NCBI GenBank assembly: GCA_964017235.1
Contig: OZ024931.1
Coordinates: 124,135,530-124,199,529 of the forward strand
Length of the DNA: 64,000 bases
Direction of reading: 5' to 3'
Origin: Sabellastarte sp. h YS-2021
Lineage: Eukaryota; Annelida; Polychaeta; Sabellida; Sabellidae
Below the pieces are notes generated by a model. It saw only the letters and a program-made list of their open reading frames with translations. It was not told the origin of the DNA and searched no databases. This document shows, in pieces, positions 24,361-38,200 of this stretch (positions within the stretch are counted from its first letter, which is position 1; the number at the start of each line of letters is the position of its first letter). The translations under genes and the position numbers were made by a program.

Positions 24361-26093
24361 CCTTTCCTACGTACAAACCTTTCTAATTACAGCATCACAG
24401 TACCAAAATCAAAAGATGGTAGGTTAGGAAGGAGTAGATTAGTGCATATGATTGATACATGTGTGGGATTAGAATATAACAAACAGTGGACAGGGATAAT
24501 TAATTGGTAAACAATATTTTATGATATATATCTATTTTACATGTAATACACTTGATCTGCTTTGTGTGTAAAACAATGAAAGTGTTACCGTGGGAATTAT
24601 CGAGTAGGATTATCGAGTGGGCGATAATACCCGTTTAATGACAAACAGCACTATTAACTGATATCTGGGTGTGGTGACAGTCAGTAATGTATTTGTTGAC
24701 AATTATTAGGTACATCCAAAAATAAAATTTACAAATTTATAGTGTGAAAAGTATTACATTTCTTTGTCCGGTTACTGCATGTCATTGTACACCAGTTGTA
24801 AGATGCCTGTTAAATGAATATAAAACCCAGATGGGCGACCCTTCCATTGTCTCAACTCTCCATTATTTTTGCATAATGGAGAGTTAACACTTCATTATTT
24901 TTTAACAGTGGATTGTGGTTCAATTCAATGGCCAGTCTGCCAAGAACAAAAGGGTACTTGCCAGTCATCCTCAGCACACTGCATTCATTGAGATGTTTTC
25001 ACAACTTCTTTCATATTAATCAGTTCAGTGGGTACATTTACAAAGTCTTTTCAATTCTGAATGACATTTAGCATTCAGAAAAATACCTCATGGAAAAATG
25101 CTACCTTGAAAAAATACCTCCTGACAAATACACAACAAGCAATTTAATTGATAAAGTTGGATATTTTTTAATTCTTTGCATTTCTTTACAATCTGACTTT
25201 ACAATAATCTTCTGTCAACTTAATCAAAGGAGCAGCTAACTTTCAAACAAACTCACTGTGAAAATGTAACCCAGCATACTATATTAAAAGGAGTGTTCTT
25301 AGTGGCTCAAAATTTACTCAAGTAAAATGAGAAAAAAAACATCATGCAAAAATGCAGTACTGAAATGCATTACTGCTGGGTTTAAATTTGATTTAAATTT
25401 TCAATGTCTTTAAGTTCAAAACAAAGATTTTAATTTACCTTATTACAGTTTATTATATACTTCTTAAATCATACACTGTTTGTGGTTGAAATGAATTTTG
25501 TTCTTAATGTTGTGGATTAACTTTCATAGGAGGTATTACTGAAATACAAAATGTGGAGTAGGCATTTTTTCTATGAGGCTTTTTTTCCAGGAGACAATCT
25601 TTCCAGGAGGCATTTTTCCTTGATTCCAAATTAAGAGACAATGCCTGAAACACAAAAATAATAGCTTAATGTCTTAAAATAAGCACAGATTATTAAAGTA
25701 ACATGAAACACTCACCACAACAAATTATCCACAGCATTGTTAAATAAGCAGTCTAATATTTTTTGGAAAGTGCTTTCTGTAAGCCACAGATCCATATTTT
25801 ATTGATTATCATTATCCATGGTTAAATTTTGTGGGAGTCAGATTATAGTAAAACTTTTCACGCTTTATCCAAAATTATATTTTCCCATAAAGGAAAACCA
25901 GTGGTACACATGGTGAAACAATGTTAATTGTATATTGAAATGAAAAAAACAACCATAGAACTAATTTAGTGAAAGCCCCATATTGTATGCACATGAAAGG
26001 AAACATAGCAAAGATTGTCTAGGTTGATCATTAGGTACAAGGTGTTAAATTATTGAATTAATAAATTGGTTTTAATTTACAGGGTTTTATAAT

Positions 26094-26202
26094 AGATAAT
26101 TGCCTCGTGGCGTTTCCATTATGTAAACTTAATGACCTTTCAGCCCTTTCAGGGCCTCAGGCCATTAAGTTTACATAATGGAGCGCCACTTGGCCATTAT
26201 CT
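26094..26202. repeat. Foldback hairpin, about 45-bp arms
   Basis: Arm 26,094-26,138 is the inverted, near-perfect copy of 26,159-26,202 (both contain CCATTATGTAAACTTAATG), with a 20-bp loop. A few mismatches. It resembles a small MITE or foldback element. Confidence 0.8.
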
Positions 26203-28689
26203 ATATAAGAACGCTTTGAATATATAAAAAAAGTATTTAGTTTGTAATGTTGGAAGTTTAGAATAAAATGTGCAGCCCGTATACTCAAAAGAAAAGTAAT
26301 GTTAATGAAAACTCAAATTTATACCTGTGTATAAATATTTCTGTACAAAGAAATTGCAAGATCAGTATTTTCTACATTGCCATGTAAGAATTTCCTAGGG
26401 TCCCAACAAGCCATATTTGACAAACACATGGGGACATACAGAGCATATTTTTGTATCCACCAGCCCAACTTACTATGCATTATTAGCTTTAAACAAGTCA
26501 ACAAGTACACCCCTGTCATTAATATCAGATGGCACTGTTAGACGATAATAGAGAATAGGTAGCTATATCTGTTTCTGGGATAAATATACATTAGTACATA
26601 TAAATCATTAGAAAGGTATTTTATAGAGCTTCTGCTCGTTTTTGTTGTATTAGAATCTAGAAATGGAAGAGTTAAAAATTGAAGTTTTTCTATTCACTAG
26701 TGCCCCTGTATAATTCAGTATTTTAAACATTCTTTCTTCTTATGGCCTTATTTTACTTATGTTTCATACAAAATGGTGGATAATATCAGTAAAACATAAG
26801 ACATATACAAAAAGCTTATCACTCAAGGATTTTTACAATATAGTAGATGTGGTATGAACTCGTATGGTATTTTTATCTTCATCCGTAAATGTTTTTGTAT
26901 ATTTTTGTATAGTTTTCTTATTATATATTTGTATTAGTTTTTATATTACAATTGGAATCATTTGAGACCCCAACAAGTATTGTCCTATTGAAGGTTTAAA
27001 TAGAAATTAACCATAACTAGAACCAAATGATGTAGATATTGGAGAATCTAGTTTCTGAGTCTACTATACATAATACATTTTATCACAACAGTGGTGATCA
27101 AATGAAGCAGCTACATTCTTAACTAATGCCTTTGTTGTCATGGGCTTAAATCTATAAAGACTGCTGGGCCCAGTACAGTTGTAATCATCTTGAAATTCCA
27201 GGCCTTTACTCTGTCAGGATGTGAATATTGCAACCATTAGTCAAACTTCACCCTTGCTCTATTTACAACTGCCTGTAGTCAGTTGTCATTTATATGATTA
27301 TGTACCATGGTGGTTAAGTGCTAGATGATGGTCCATATATGCACAAAAAGTGTAGTTTAATAGAAATAACCTTCTATTTTAAGGTGCAAAGAGGTATATA
27401 TACTGGGTTATGTTCCATGTCAATCACACTTTTTGTATTTTTTAATTATTACATGAGGTCACAGGACATCATGAAAATCCCTCGTCAATTTGTTACAGTA
27501 CTGAGTTAGTTGTATTAATACAAAATAGAAAATGTAGACATTTCTTCAAAGAGTGCCAACCTCCTCGAGCAAGTTTGTTTTTGTATTTGTAATGTATTAT
27601 CTCTTGGCCTATGGCATAAAGAGCCAGTATGCTGCTATTGCAGTGGTCTTATTAAAGGCTGTTTTGAAACCCCTCCAGAGGAATAGATCAGAATTTACTG
27701 ATTATAAGCTGAAAGATCCAGCTTTTGTGTTGTCACATTTACAGAAAGAAGACCTTAAAAATTTGAAATTTGTTGCAAATCGGCCAAATTTGCAACTGAG
27801 AGAAACTCCCTTTAGTTTTCTTGGCAATAGTTTGGTAATTCTCATCAAATATGTGATTTTTGTAGGATTAGAGACAAGACCACAGCTAATGCGATGTGGG
27901 ATGCATAAAACTGTTACAATATTGTGTATGTCCATTAATAACATAGGTAAAACCTGATACTCAGTCAGATTTGATTGTGTTATAATCCGTTTTGACAATT
28001 TTCCAAAGTTTCAAATATTCTACATATCACACTGAATAAATTTCAATTTTGCTTTCATCAACTGTTACAATTGCTTAGCTTAGAACTTGTATTTGGTTTA
28101 AACTGAAATGTGGCAATTTGGACTGGATCTACTTTACTCTGTCCTGGTCCCAAAGTTTTTATCTGTCTCACACATACAGATTGTGACTGTTTTAGACCAC
28201 TTCCTCAGCACACAATTTCCATGCATTTATCTTTTTGTTATGTACTTTTAATAGGTTTAATAATGTTATGAAATCCAAATTTCTTATTCTAGTGATGATA
28301 CTTTTCATCTGTAAAAAGGAGCATAGCTTCTATCCATGATGATACGGTCACTTCTATAGTATTTTGGTGGCCACTGGTGATGTCTTCTGTGAGATTTCAA
28401 CTGCTTCTCACTTCTACAACACATATTTACAACTGGTACCAAGAAAGCATTAAGATAACCATCTTTCAAGGGTCAAACTATGCAGTTTACCACCATAACA
28501 TAAGCATTCATTGGACTTAACTACTGAAACAGAAAATCAATACTGCATTAAACTCCAATAATGTTCCAAAAAGGTTACTTTTATTACAATATAAAACATA
28601 ATGAAACTTTTGTTTCATTCTGATGCATTCCCTATATGACCCATCCGACCTCATAAGTACAGCCCAACCCTCAAGTTAATAACATTATC

Positions 28690-28893
28690 TTACTGAAAGA
28701 CAGAGGCTCAAGGATGACCATTTATCAACATCCTTGAGGTTCTTTAGCCTGCCACTGGGGACAGGACTCAATGACAGAGGACCGCCATTTTAGGTGGTCA
28801 TCCGAGCCACTATATATCTGCCTGTACCTGGGTTTGAACCCACGTCTTCTGTGTTCCTAAGCGAGTGTGTTACCCACTAGGCCACAGCGGCAG
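28690..28893 (-). mobile_element. tRNA-derived SINE
   Basis: The minus strand shows RNA polymerase III promoter boxes: A box TGGCCTAGTGGGTA (28,871-28,884) and B box GGTTCAAACC (28,831-28,840) at tRNA-like spacing. They are followed by an unrelated body to about 28,690. Confidence 0.7.
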
Positions 28894-29126
28894 ATATAAT
28901 ATATTTCAGAATGGAGTCTGATTTGGGGGAATCAGAGATTCCACTATTGAAGCAATTGGAGTTTTTCCTTGTGAAACCTTTACGTAAATGATAAGCATTT
29001 CCACTAATGAAGTCAATGATTCCTCTGGATTAGAGTGTCTCCTCAAATTTAAAACTATCTCTTTCAATAAGATTTATTAAATGTGTGAAAAGTGACATAA
29101 ACCCACACAAATACAATTACACCCAC

Positions 29127-29235
29127 CTTGATCTTGTCCAGATATGTAACATTACCACCAGTAATATGAGAATGATGAAAAAAATTGGTATACCAATACC
29201 CAGTCCAATAAGTGAGTCAGCACCTTGTGTTAGAT
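29127..29235 (-). CDS. Receptor exon: transmembrane helix
   Basis: Acceptor TTTTAG, donor GTGGGT. The exon encodes a short acidic lead (DLTQGAD), then a strongly hydrophobic helix ([16 protein letters not shown]), then HIWTRSR, a basic stop-transfer sequence typical of a type I protein. Phase 1 on entry matches the preceding Cys-module exon; exit is phase 2. The next (cytoplasmic) exon was not found. Confidence 0.8.
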
Positions 29236-32200
29236 CTAAAATCAATATTTACAAAATATTTAAAACCATGTTTGAGTTGGTGCAACTTTTTAAATATTAA
29301 TAAATTTATGATTCATATTTTTATCAAATTTTTGTATTTTTAAATATATCTACATTCAAAACATTCAATGTAATTACTGACGTGGATATAAATCATTATT
29401 TCAATTTCTAAAAACAATTATACAAGATGTCTTTTTATTTACCTCCGTCAAGACAAACTTCATTTTCCTCACCATACGTAGCCTCCGTGTCTGTGACTTT
29501 ACCCGATGGACAAGGCCAACACAGTTCTTTTAGTCCTAGAATAGTTACATCATTGGAGAGGTTAACACTAACAATTTTGTGGTTTAAATTTTATGTTTAA
29601 GTTGCATTGGTGTTAATGTACAGTTCCAATATCACCTATATTCACCTTGCACATGTTTTATGCAATTATTCCACTGGAGCGGAACATGTAACCGACCCTA
29701 TGACTCTAGGGTGGTTGTGAAAGTCGTAGGGTTTTGTGAAAAAGGGCTCAAAAATGCTGAGTCGGTTATGAAATCCCCGACAGGGTGGTACAGTTACAGA
29801 CAGGACGTAATGGCCATCACGACAAGACATAGGGTTGGGGACGATGTTTTTCATGGCCAGTCGTAGAAGTACTACGACAACCCCTAAACCCTTAACAGAC
29901 AAGCCAGATCATAAACAGACAAGCCGTAAAGATACACAGACAAGTCTGGAGCATGTTCCCGACCCTTCCCAACAGGACTGATTGTTTTCGTGGGTCGGTA
30001 TCTATAGTCGGGATCCAGAATAGGGATCCATATCACACTTTATAAACCACTCATTTCACACTTCAAAGATGACAGGAACACATCAAGAGCAACTGATTGA
30101 TCAATTGAAGGTCCTTTTGTTTTTATTGAGTTGAATATGTTATTATTCATCATGATTTCAAGACACAGAAGACAGCAGAACCCAGCACCTGCCCAGCCAG
30201 CATCACCGCCACCCCTACCACCCAGAAGGAGAAGAAGGTCACAGAATCCATGGGCTGTGCCCTGGATACTGCAGAGAGAGGCGAGAGGATGCTACAGAAC
30301 ACTTTTGGACAAGTTAATCATTACTGAAGTACCAGGTTTCAGAAACTTCACCAGGATGGAACCAGCATTTTTTATTTGATTGAAAAAGAATTACCCCCCA
30401 TCTCAGGAAGTCAATCATCAACTTCAGGAAGCCACTGGAAGTCGGTGCATTAGATGGAAAACACATTGCTATAAAGAAGCCCAAGAAGTCTGTCAGTGAA
30501 TATTTCAACTGCAAGGGCTACTTCTCCCTGGTACTTTTGGCTTTAGTCGATGTAGATTTCAAATACCTGTGAGTCAACGTGGGGGCCAGTGGGTCATCAT
30601 CTGATGCTCAGATATTCAACTGCAGTAAACTCAAAAGAAGAATTGAGAATGGAAGGTTAGGACTACCAACACCTGAATCCCTTGGACCTGGGGGCCAGAT
30701 CTGCACTACTTCCTGCTGGGGACGACGCCTTTGCCCTGATGCCTTGGCTGGTCTGGCTACAGTAGATCGAGAACTCATTTGGTATACTTGTCAAGAGATT
30801 CAGGGTGCTGTGGACCCGAGAACTCATTTGGTATACTTGTCAAGAGATTCAGGGTGCTGTGGACCACCATGGAGCAGAGGCCAAAAGTAGCAAGAGACAT
30901 TGTGTTAACATGTGTGGTACTACATAACATGCTGAGAAGCCATCAGGGGGGAGCAGACAGACCACCCACTCCAGCCAACGACATACAGCCACCACAGGCA
31001 GACCAGGGGGAACAGGGACATAATTGTAACTTTAGAAACCCATCGAGAGAGGCCAAACATCAACGAGACCTACTGAAAGACTACTTCAATCATGTGGGGG
31101 CGCTGGCTGGGCAGGAGGACAGAGTTTAAAAAGACTGAGGTGAGAACATGCTGTCATCTATCAGTCCTTTTCAGGACTACCCAAATAATCCAAGAACTTT
31201 TATTTAGCAAAGTCTTGACCATAAAATAACGCCATTTTCTAACAATTTAATGCAAATTCAATTTCATTAGAAATAATCCACATCACAATCACAAAACCCT
31301 CCCAAACTCAGTTCACAAAATTAAATTTCAGCACTTGTAGATTCAAATCCAGTTTCTCAATTTACTAAGTTGACTTCCCAACATGACATGAGTTTATTGT
31401 AAAAAAATATCTTGCAAAATAGTAAAAAAAACTATCCCATTTTCCAAATCAATTCTAGCCCACAAATACCACAATTTTGAAGAAATATTTTGTCCCAAGA
31501 ATGAAAAAGAAATTGAAATGATTTGCAAAGCAAAATTATACAAGGTGACAGTCCCAGTTTTAGATTTTATTTAATCACTCCGTCAGTCTGTTAGTCACTC
31601 CATTGTCAGTCATATGTTTGAATCTTTTGCTCACGTTTGTTTGTCTGTCAGTCCCTCCACACATGGAGAACAACTTACTAATGTGGATGTTGCATTTTAT
31701 TTCAAATTTGGTTTTGGGTGGGAAGGATGTGCATTGATGTCTGGATCTTTGTTATTTGTTTTGGGGGTGGGGGGAAGTTTATTTTTGAAATTAAGTTTTT
31801 GGGGGGGTGGGGTGGGGTGGTTTTACCTGGAATTCATTGTTTTTTAAAAAAAATTTTTCTCTGTTTTGTGGTGGAACTTTATTAATATTTGTTTAACATT
31901 CACTCATTCATTCACACAAATTTTTGTGTAGTTGGTGGAAGTGTAAGTGTTTGACAGTGTGCTTTTTTGTTTTTGGGCAACAAGAGCTGAATAATTGTTT
32001 TTGGAAGATTTGGGTGGCCCTTAGAAGGGCGGGTTGGTGTGACTTGTGCAGGCGAATCTGCTGATTTGGGCTGACTCTGCTGGCTGGCCTGGCTGGGAGG
32101 TCTTGACTGTTCTTGATGAGTGGAAGATGGCATTTCTGATGGTGCTGGTTGAAGTTGAGAGGGTGAAAATGGTTGTGGTGTGTTGGTATGCTGGTACTGT

Positions 32201-35200
32201 AGTACACTGGGAATCGCTCCAAAGAAACTGGATAATCCAGAAGTGTTGTGTTGACTTTCCCCCTGTTGTGAAGCTCCAACTGAAGGTGGGTTGAAAATCA
32301 TCTGTCTGGAAGTCCCAGGCTGTTGGTCATCCACAACTACATAAGATGTTGGCTGTGCTGACGCTGATGAAGGCCTTGATGGTTGCTGTACTTTGGCAAT
32401 CACTTTAGCAGGCTGTGTTGTGGCTATCTGTGTAGGCTGCACAACTGGAATGGAGACTGGTTGAGTATCCAATATGGTGAGTATGTATTCACGTCCTGCT
32501 GTGGCCTGTTTTGCTTCTGGAAGTTGAAATGTGGTGACCTGTTGACTTGTTGTGACCTCTCCTCTTGTGTTCTTCGGCCTTGTACTGTATTTCACTGAGA
32601 AGCTTCACTGTCTCATTCCTGAAGGTCATAAAGTCTTGCTCCTCCAAGTGTTCAATCTCAGAGTGGAGATAGTTGCAGAACGACTGTCTTGAACTTGGAG
32701 TGGGGTCCTGACATGCACCCAGAAATGTGCAAATCATCGACCTCATCTGCTGGAACTGATCTAAAACTGGATCTGCAGCAGTGGTGGTGGCGACTGTAGG
32801 CTGTCATTGCTTAGGACTGGTGCTCAAAGGCTGATGAGTAACATCTAATGCGATACTAATTTCTATCTCAGATTCAGTGTCTCATGAAGTATCTGGAACT
32901 GAAGCTGTGGCTGCGGCTGCAGAAGGTCTCTGTGGTGATTTGAATGCGTGAGACTTAGAAACTCCCTTCCTTCTGATGTGACCACGAAGAAAACTAAAAC
33001 TGTCCTTCAGCCACGTCTGTTGTTCTGTGCTCTTCTGAGCTGCTTGTCCTGACTTTTTCTGAGTGAGCTTGCCATATCTGATACATTGAGTCTTGAACCA
33101 CTTCTTCACAGTTTTGACACAAGTTCCTGGTAGCTGCTAGCGACTCCCAAAGTCTTTCTTTTTTCTGCTTGTCTTTGAAATGGACGTTGGTCTTGTCATA
33201 AAGTTCCTTGTGCTGTTTAAATGAACTCCACAATGGCTTCTTCATCTGAATCACTCAGGAAAATGGACTTCATTTGCCCCTTCTTCTGTCTGGATTGAGT
33301 TGATTCTACATCAGTATCCGTGTTTGTTCATGCTCTCTTTTCTCCCCTTTCCTGGCTCTCTTCCCTCCTCTATTCCTATCCTCTCTCTGTCCCTCTCCTC
33401 TTGTTCTCTCCTCTCTCTCTCATCCCTCTCCTCTCTCTCCCTCCTTCTTCTCTCTATATCCTCAGCTGTATCTCCTGTGATTGAGTGTCAATTGATACTT
33501 CAATATTTCTTCTTCTACCCCTTGGCATGCTGATCAATCAATTGTACAGCTTGTTGTAAAAAAACTTAAAAATAAAAGTGAAACCTCATAGAACAGATTT
33601 CACTTCCAGCCAGTCCAGCCTAGCTCAAACTTAAGCTAATTTGCAAAAAAATAAAAACTTAAAATATAAGCTGCACACCAGTTGTCTCTCGACAAGTCAA
33701 AGCCCAAATATATGCAGATTGTCTGCCGACTGGCCTTTTTATACCCATAGAGTTGGAAACTGACAGGCCGTAAGAAACAAACATATTGCTGGACTGTCTG
33801 TTACAGTTCCCGGCTTGTCTGTTAGTGTTACAGGCCTGTTGGTTGTTGTTTACAGCTTGTCTGTTTCACTTTAGGGCCTGTCGGTTATAAATTTTCCGTT
33901 GGTTGGAAATATTAGTACTTTTGTAACTGGGATAGCTGGTACTGCTTTGCACAGGTCTTAAATCAGAACAAACTTTGAAATGCACAATAAGGTTATGACA
34001 ATTTGCAGCAAATCTTGGTCACTGATACAAGCATAAAACAATATAAGCTAGACCCTGACTGGTTGCATACTGACATGGGGTGACAACTTTGCGAAGTAAT
34101 TGTGTTATCATCCTTTTAAAAACCCTCTTGATGGTAAATAAACATGACATGTTATTCATAAAGTATATCTAAACCTTTTGCTTATGTTTAAGGTATTCTG
34201 TGGCCCAGTGGTTAACTAATATGGCATCTAATCAGTGGCTGTCATCTCTATCTGGGTTTGACTCCGACAAGTGGCATTGCTGTTGACCTGTCTCAATATG
34301 ACCTTGGCTGTTGAACAGAATGTGAATCCCTAAGTTTGACTTTGCACTTCTATTAATGCATGTTTTTTTTAAAAAGTGAACCACCATAATGTATATGTCA
34401 TGGTAGAAAGTCCAATTGGAGTTTCTACCAAGATAAACTTGGTAGAAAGTCCAATTGGAGTTTCTACTGGTAGAAACTCCAATCAAGCAGATTTAGGTAT
34501 TGCTCTGGGGTCCAAAATCTAATCGAATAATGAAAAGAATGATAAAACTATGTACAGATTGGTCATCACAGCAGAAATATTAAACATTCTTTATAGTGCT
34601 GAAGTGTTAAATGCTCATCTAAATGCCATGTAGGATGTGACGGCTGTCAAAATATAATTGGCTAAAACTGTATTTTGTATAACACTTGTAAAAGGATATT
34701 TAACTCTTACATCAGTTAGTAAGGTCCATGTTACAGATTTCCCTTGAAAAATGGTGGTATTTGATGTGGATTGTAAAATTCTTTCAATAGACTGCAAATT
34801 TCAGTTTTGGACTGTCATCTTCTGCCAGCAGTACCAAGTTTATTACCTAAATCTCCTTGATTGGACTTTCTACCAGCAGAACCTCCAATTGGACTTTCTA
34901 CCGAGTTTATCTTGGTAGAAACTCAAATTGGACTTTCTACCGGTCTTCAAGTTGTGCCATTAAATTACCAAGCCAAGCAGTAGTTGATACCACGGTGTTT
35001 CAATATGGTGTACAATGCAGTCTCTTGACAAAGAAGTATCCATTACCTTTCCTTTACCATTAACAACTAACTGTGGTGATATGACTTTTGCAATGAATTG
35101 TACAACTTGCAAGTGATTTCAAACTCGATTAAAGCAAATAAAATGCATGATATATAAGTAGAAACAATTTTTATTAATTCAAAATCTAAAACTTTCATGA

Positions 35201-38200
35201 AAATATTTCTACTTATAATGCCTTGTAATGTCCTGTAAAGTAACCTGTAAAGTAACCTTTACCTGCAGGTTGATAAGTATGCTTTGGACAAGGGAGACAC
35301 ACTTCATTTTCAACATTTATATAGTATCCTGGAGTGCATTCATAAGCTACAAAAGAAAGTTTGATAAAAAATGCATAGTTCAAAGAAATTATATGATTTT
35401 TATCTAATTCTTTGTAAAAAAACTCGATTATGTATGTTGTTGTTGCTGTGAACCTAACATTTGATTGCTATATATATTTTCATTCATGTACATTATTTTT
35501 AGGTAATGCACACTTTTTTGTTCTAATTTACAGACATGTAAAACTGTCAAATGGTGTTTGCCAGAACCATGAGATTAATGCTATAAATTGGAAAAAATAA
35601 ATCTGAAATAAATGAATGCATCAATAGGAAGACATAACACATGTGTTTTAATTATAATAAATCACTTGAATTATCCATTTTATTTGCCCAGAAAGTGTTC
35701 TGAGTTATAAATAAATTATTAGTCACTTTTATTTGTGCTATCCATTTTAGAGTAGAAATTCTACAGAATATAAGAAATGCCAGAAACCAATATAAACACA
35801 TGGGCCAGTATACAAAAGCCAATATATAAATAACTGCTGATCAAGTACATTGGGATTTAGGTTAATTGGTTTGTCAAGAGTTTTAAAAACAATTCCATAA
35901 AATTGTAGTATTTCAGGGGGATGTATCCAAAAGTGTGTGAGCTTTTAAGTTTGGTAAAGTATTCAAAAGTGTGCCTCACTGGGAAAATAATAAAGTGTGC
36001 ATTATTTTCCCAGTAAGGCACACTTTTGAATACTTTACCTATCACGTAAAAAGCATATTTACTGGTTTTGAGGGCCAGTAAATAAGAGTATTTGGGGTGT
36101 TATTGGGTGTATTTTGGTCTTAAAGATATATATGCAGAATTTTTGGTCAAATGTTAAAGTTCACTCACACTGAAACTATGTGCATAAATCACATATTCAC
36201 AATATTCTTACTTCTCAAAAACTTACCATATGTTCAAATAGTTTAACTAAATAGTCGCTGTAGTGGAACAGCCCTAAAACCAAAGCTTTCGGGTGAACTA
36301 ATCCTGTCAATCAAAATGTAGTAATTATTTCTTATGTGTATTTTGACAAAAACAGACAACATCAAAATTACCATCCACCTTTTTCTGTCCAAATTTTGAG
36401 AAAAATTAAAAGAAAACATTTGTTAGCCTGTTTTTTCCATACTGTTTACTCGTGATGGGTTAACATATTTGGTAGGAATTACATTTCAAGGTTATATATA
36501 ACAATTGCTATGTGTTTGCATATTTCAAAATGTAGTGACATCTTGTTCTTGCATTTCAATTTAGCTTCATAACAAAACCGGCAAATTTGGTTCTTGCATT
36601 GAATTGCACCACAGTTACAATGACACACACTGTTGTTGGTTAATATCATCTTCATTCAATCATCCTCAGCATGTGACAAAATCCAAAATCTCCTCTTCCT
36701 CTGTCTACTAATTGCATAGGAATTGCTACATTTCAGCTTTAGCCATTGTAAGCACTAAATTCCTCTTTAGCGAGTATGGCGCAGTAACAATTCTGCAGTC
36801 AACCGGAGTAGATATCGAGCTGCTGTCAATCGCTACAATTTCCTACTGGAACAGTCAAGACGCAGGCACTATTCTACAGTTATTGCTGAAAACCCCAAGG
36901 CTCTGTGGAACACTTTCAAGAAAATCTTGCACAAATCCTCAACTGTCATTCTACCTGATCATATTAGTCCTATCGACTTAGATAACACTTTTGGTCATTT
37001 TTTCAGTGACAAAATTGCGAAAATCAGAGTTACACTAAAGTCATCAGTGCCTGTTTCCCTCACAAGACCGAATAGTAACAGCACCGCCCTGTCCTCTTTT
37101 GAGCCTGTATCTGAGGGCGACATCCTTAAAATCCTAAAATCATCCACCACCAAATCATGCGACCTGGACCCAATACCAACCGCACTAGTCAAAGAGTGTG
37201 CGGACATTTTGGTCACTCCAATAACCAATATTATAAACTACTCACTCAGAGAAGGGAGCTTCCCAAACTGTTTCAAAACCGCATATGTCATCCCCCTTCT
37301 CAAGAAACCTAATTTAGATAGAAATCTCCTCAAAAATTACAGACCTGTATCCAACCTCAGTTTTATATCCAAACTGATTGAAAAAGTAGTGGCTAAACAG
37401 TTAAATAATTGTATTGATAGTGAGGGGCTCTCCAATGTCATCCAATCCACCTACAGGAGACTCCATTCAACAGAATCAGCACTCCTGAAAATCCAGAATG
37501 ACATTGCTGCTTTGATGGACTCTGGTAAGGCTGTTGCACTCACATTGCTGGACCTCTCAGCGGCATTCGACACTATCGACCATGACATTCTTTTTAATTC
37601 CCTCAGGGATGGCACTGTGTTGAGGTGGATCAAATCCTATCTTTCAAACCGCAAACAGAAGCTTAAACTATGTAATAGCTTTTCAGATGCTTTTTCACTC
37701 CCATATGGTGTGCCCCAGGGCTCTATCCTGGGCCCCCTTCTTTTTACCCTCTATACTACCCCTCTCAGTAATATCATTTCCAATTTCAATGTCACCCCCA
37801 TCTATATGCCGATGACACCCAAATATATCTATCACTGGACCATAGGAACTTTGATTCCAGTTTTGCTGAGCTTACTGAGTGTCTCACATGTGTCCAAAAC
37901 TGGACGGCTGGTGTGAAACTTAAACTCAACCCCGAGAAAACTGAATTTATTATCATTGGTGATAGACAAGCCAGAGAGTCCCTCATCAACAAATTTCCTA
38001 CTCAACTTCTTGGAAATTCTATCTCCCCTACCGATACAGTCAAGAACCTAGGTGTTACTTTTGACTCCAGAAACACCTTTACTAGCCACATAACCAATAT
38101 ATGTCGCACCTGTTACTACCACCTTAAGGACCTAAGACGCATCCGTAAATTCCTCAGTGTGGATACTGCAGCTTTGCTTGCAAACTCAATGATCAGCAGT

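Larger units (their letters stand above)
24361..29126. other. Noncoding stretch, probable intron or 3' part of receptor gene
   Basis: The cytoplasmic exons of the receptor gene should lie in or beyond this stretch, but I could not identify any. A 134-residue plus-strand open frame at 27,553-27,957 has no recognisable domain. The stretch holds a foldback hairpin (26.1 kb) and a SINE (28.7-28.9 kb). Confidence 0.45.
29661..33918. mobile_element. PIF/Harbinger transposon B
   Basis: About 4.26 kb in a receptor intron. The left end, starting at 29,661 after TTA, and the right end (33,880-33,918, inverted) share an imperfect terminal repeat containing TTCCA, CGGAA and TAACCGAC. The right target duplication is not clean, so that border is approximate. 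It encodes a transposase on the plus strand and a MADF protein on the minus strand, convergent as in A and D. Subterminal ACAGACAAGCC-type motifs occur at both ends. Both genes are broken. Confidence 0.8.

Noticed and set aside
27553-27957. 134-residue plus-strand open frame
   Set aside because: No domain, no supporting splice or promoter context, starts at an ordinary AT-rich site.
32046-32294. Plus-strand frame over MADF gene B
   Set aside because: Antisense shadow of the Pro/Gln/Ser-rich tail of the MADF protein.
33330-33475. CT-rich microsatellite
   Set aside because: It is the antisense of an Arg/Glu-rich coding segment of the MADF gene, matched in element D.
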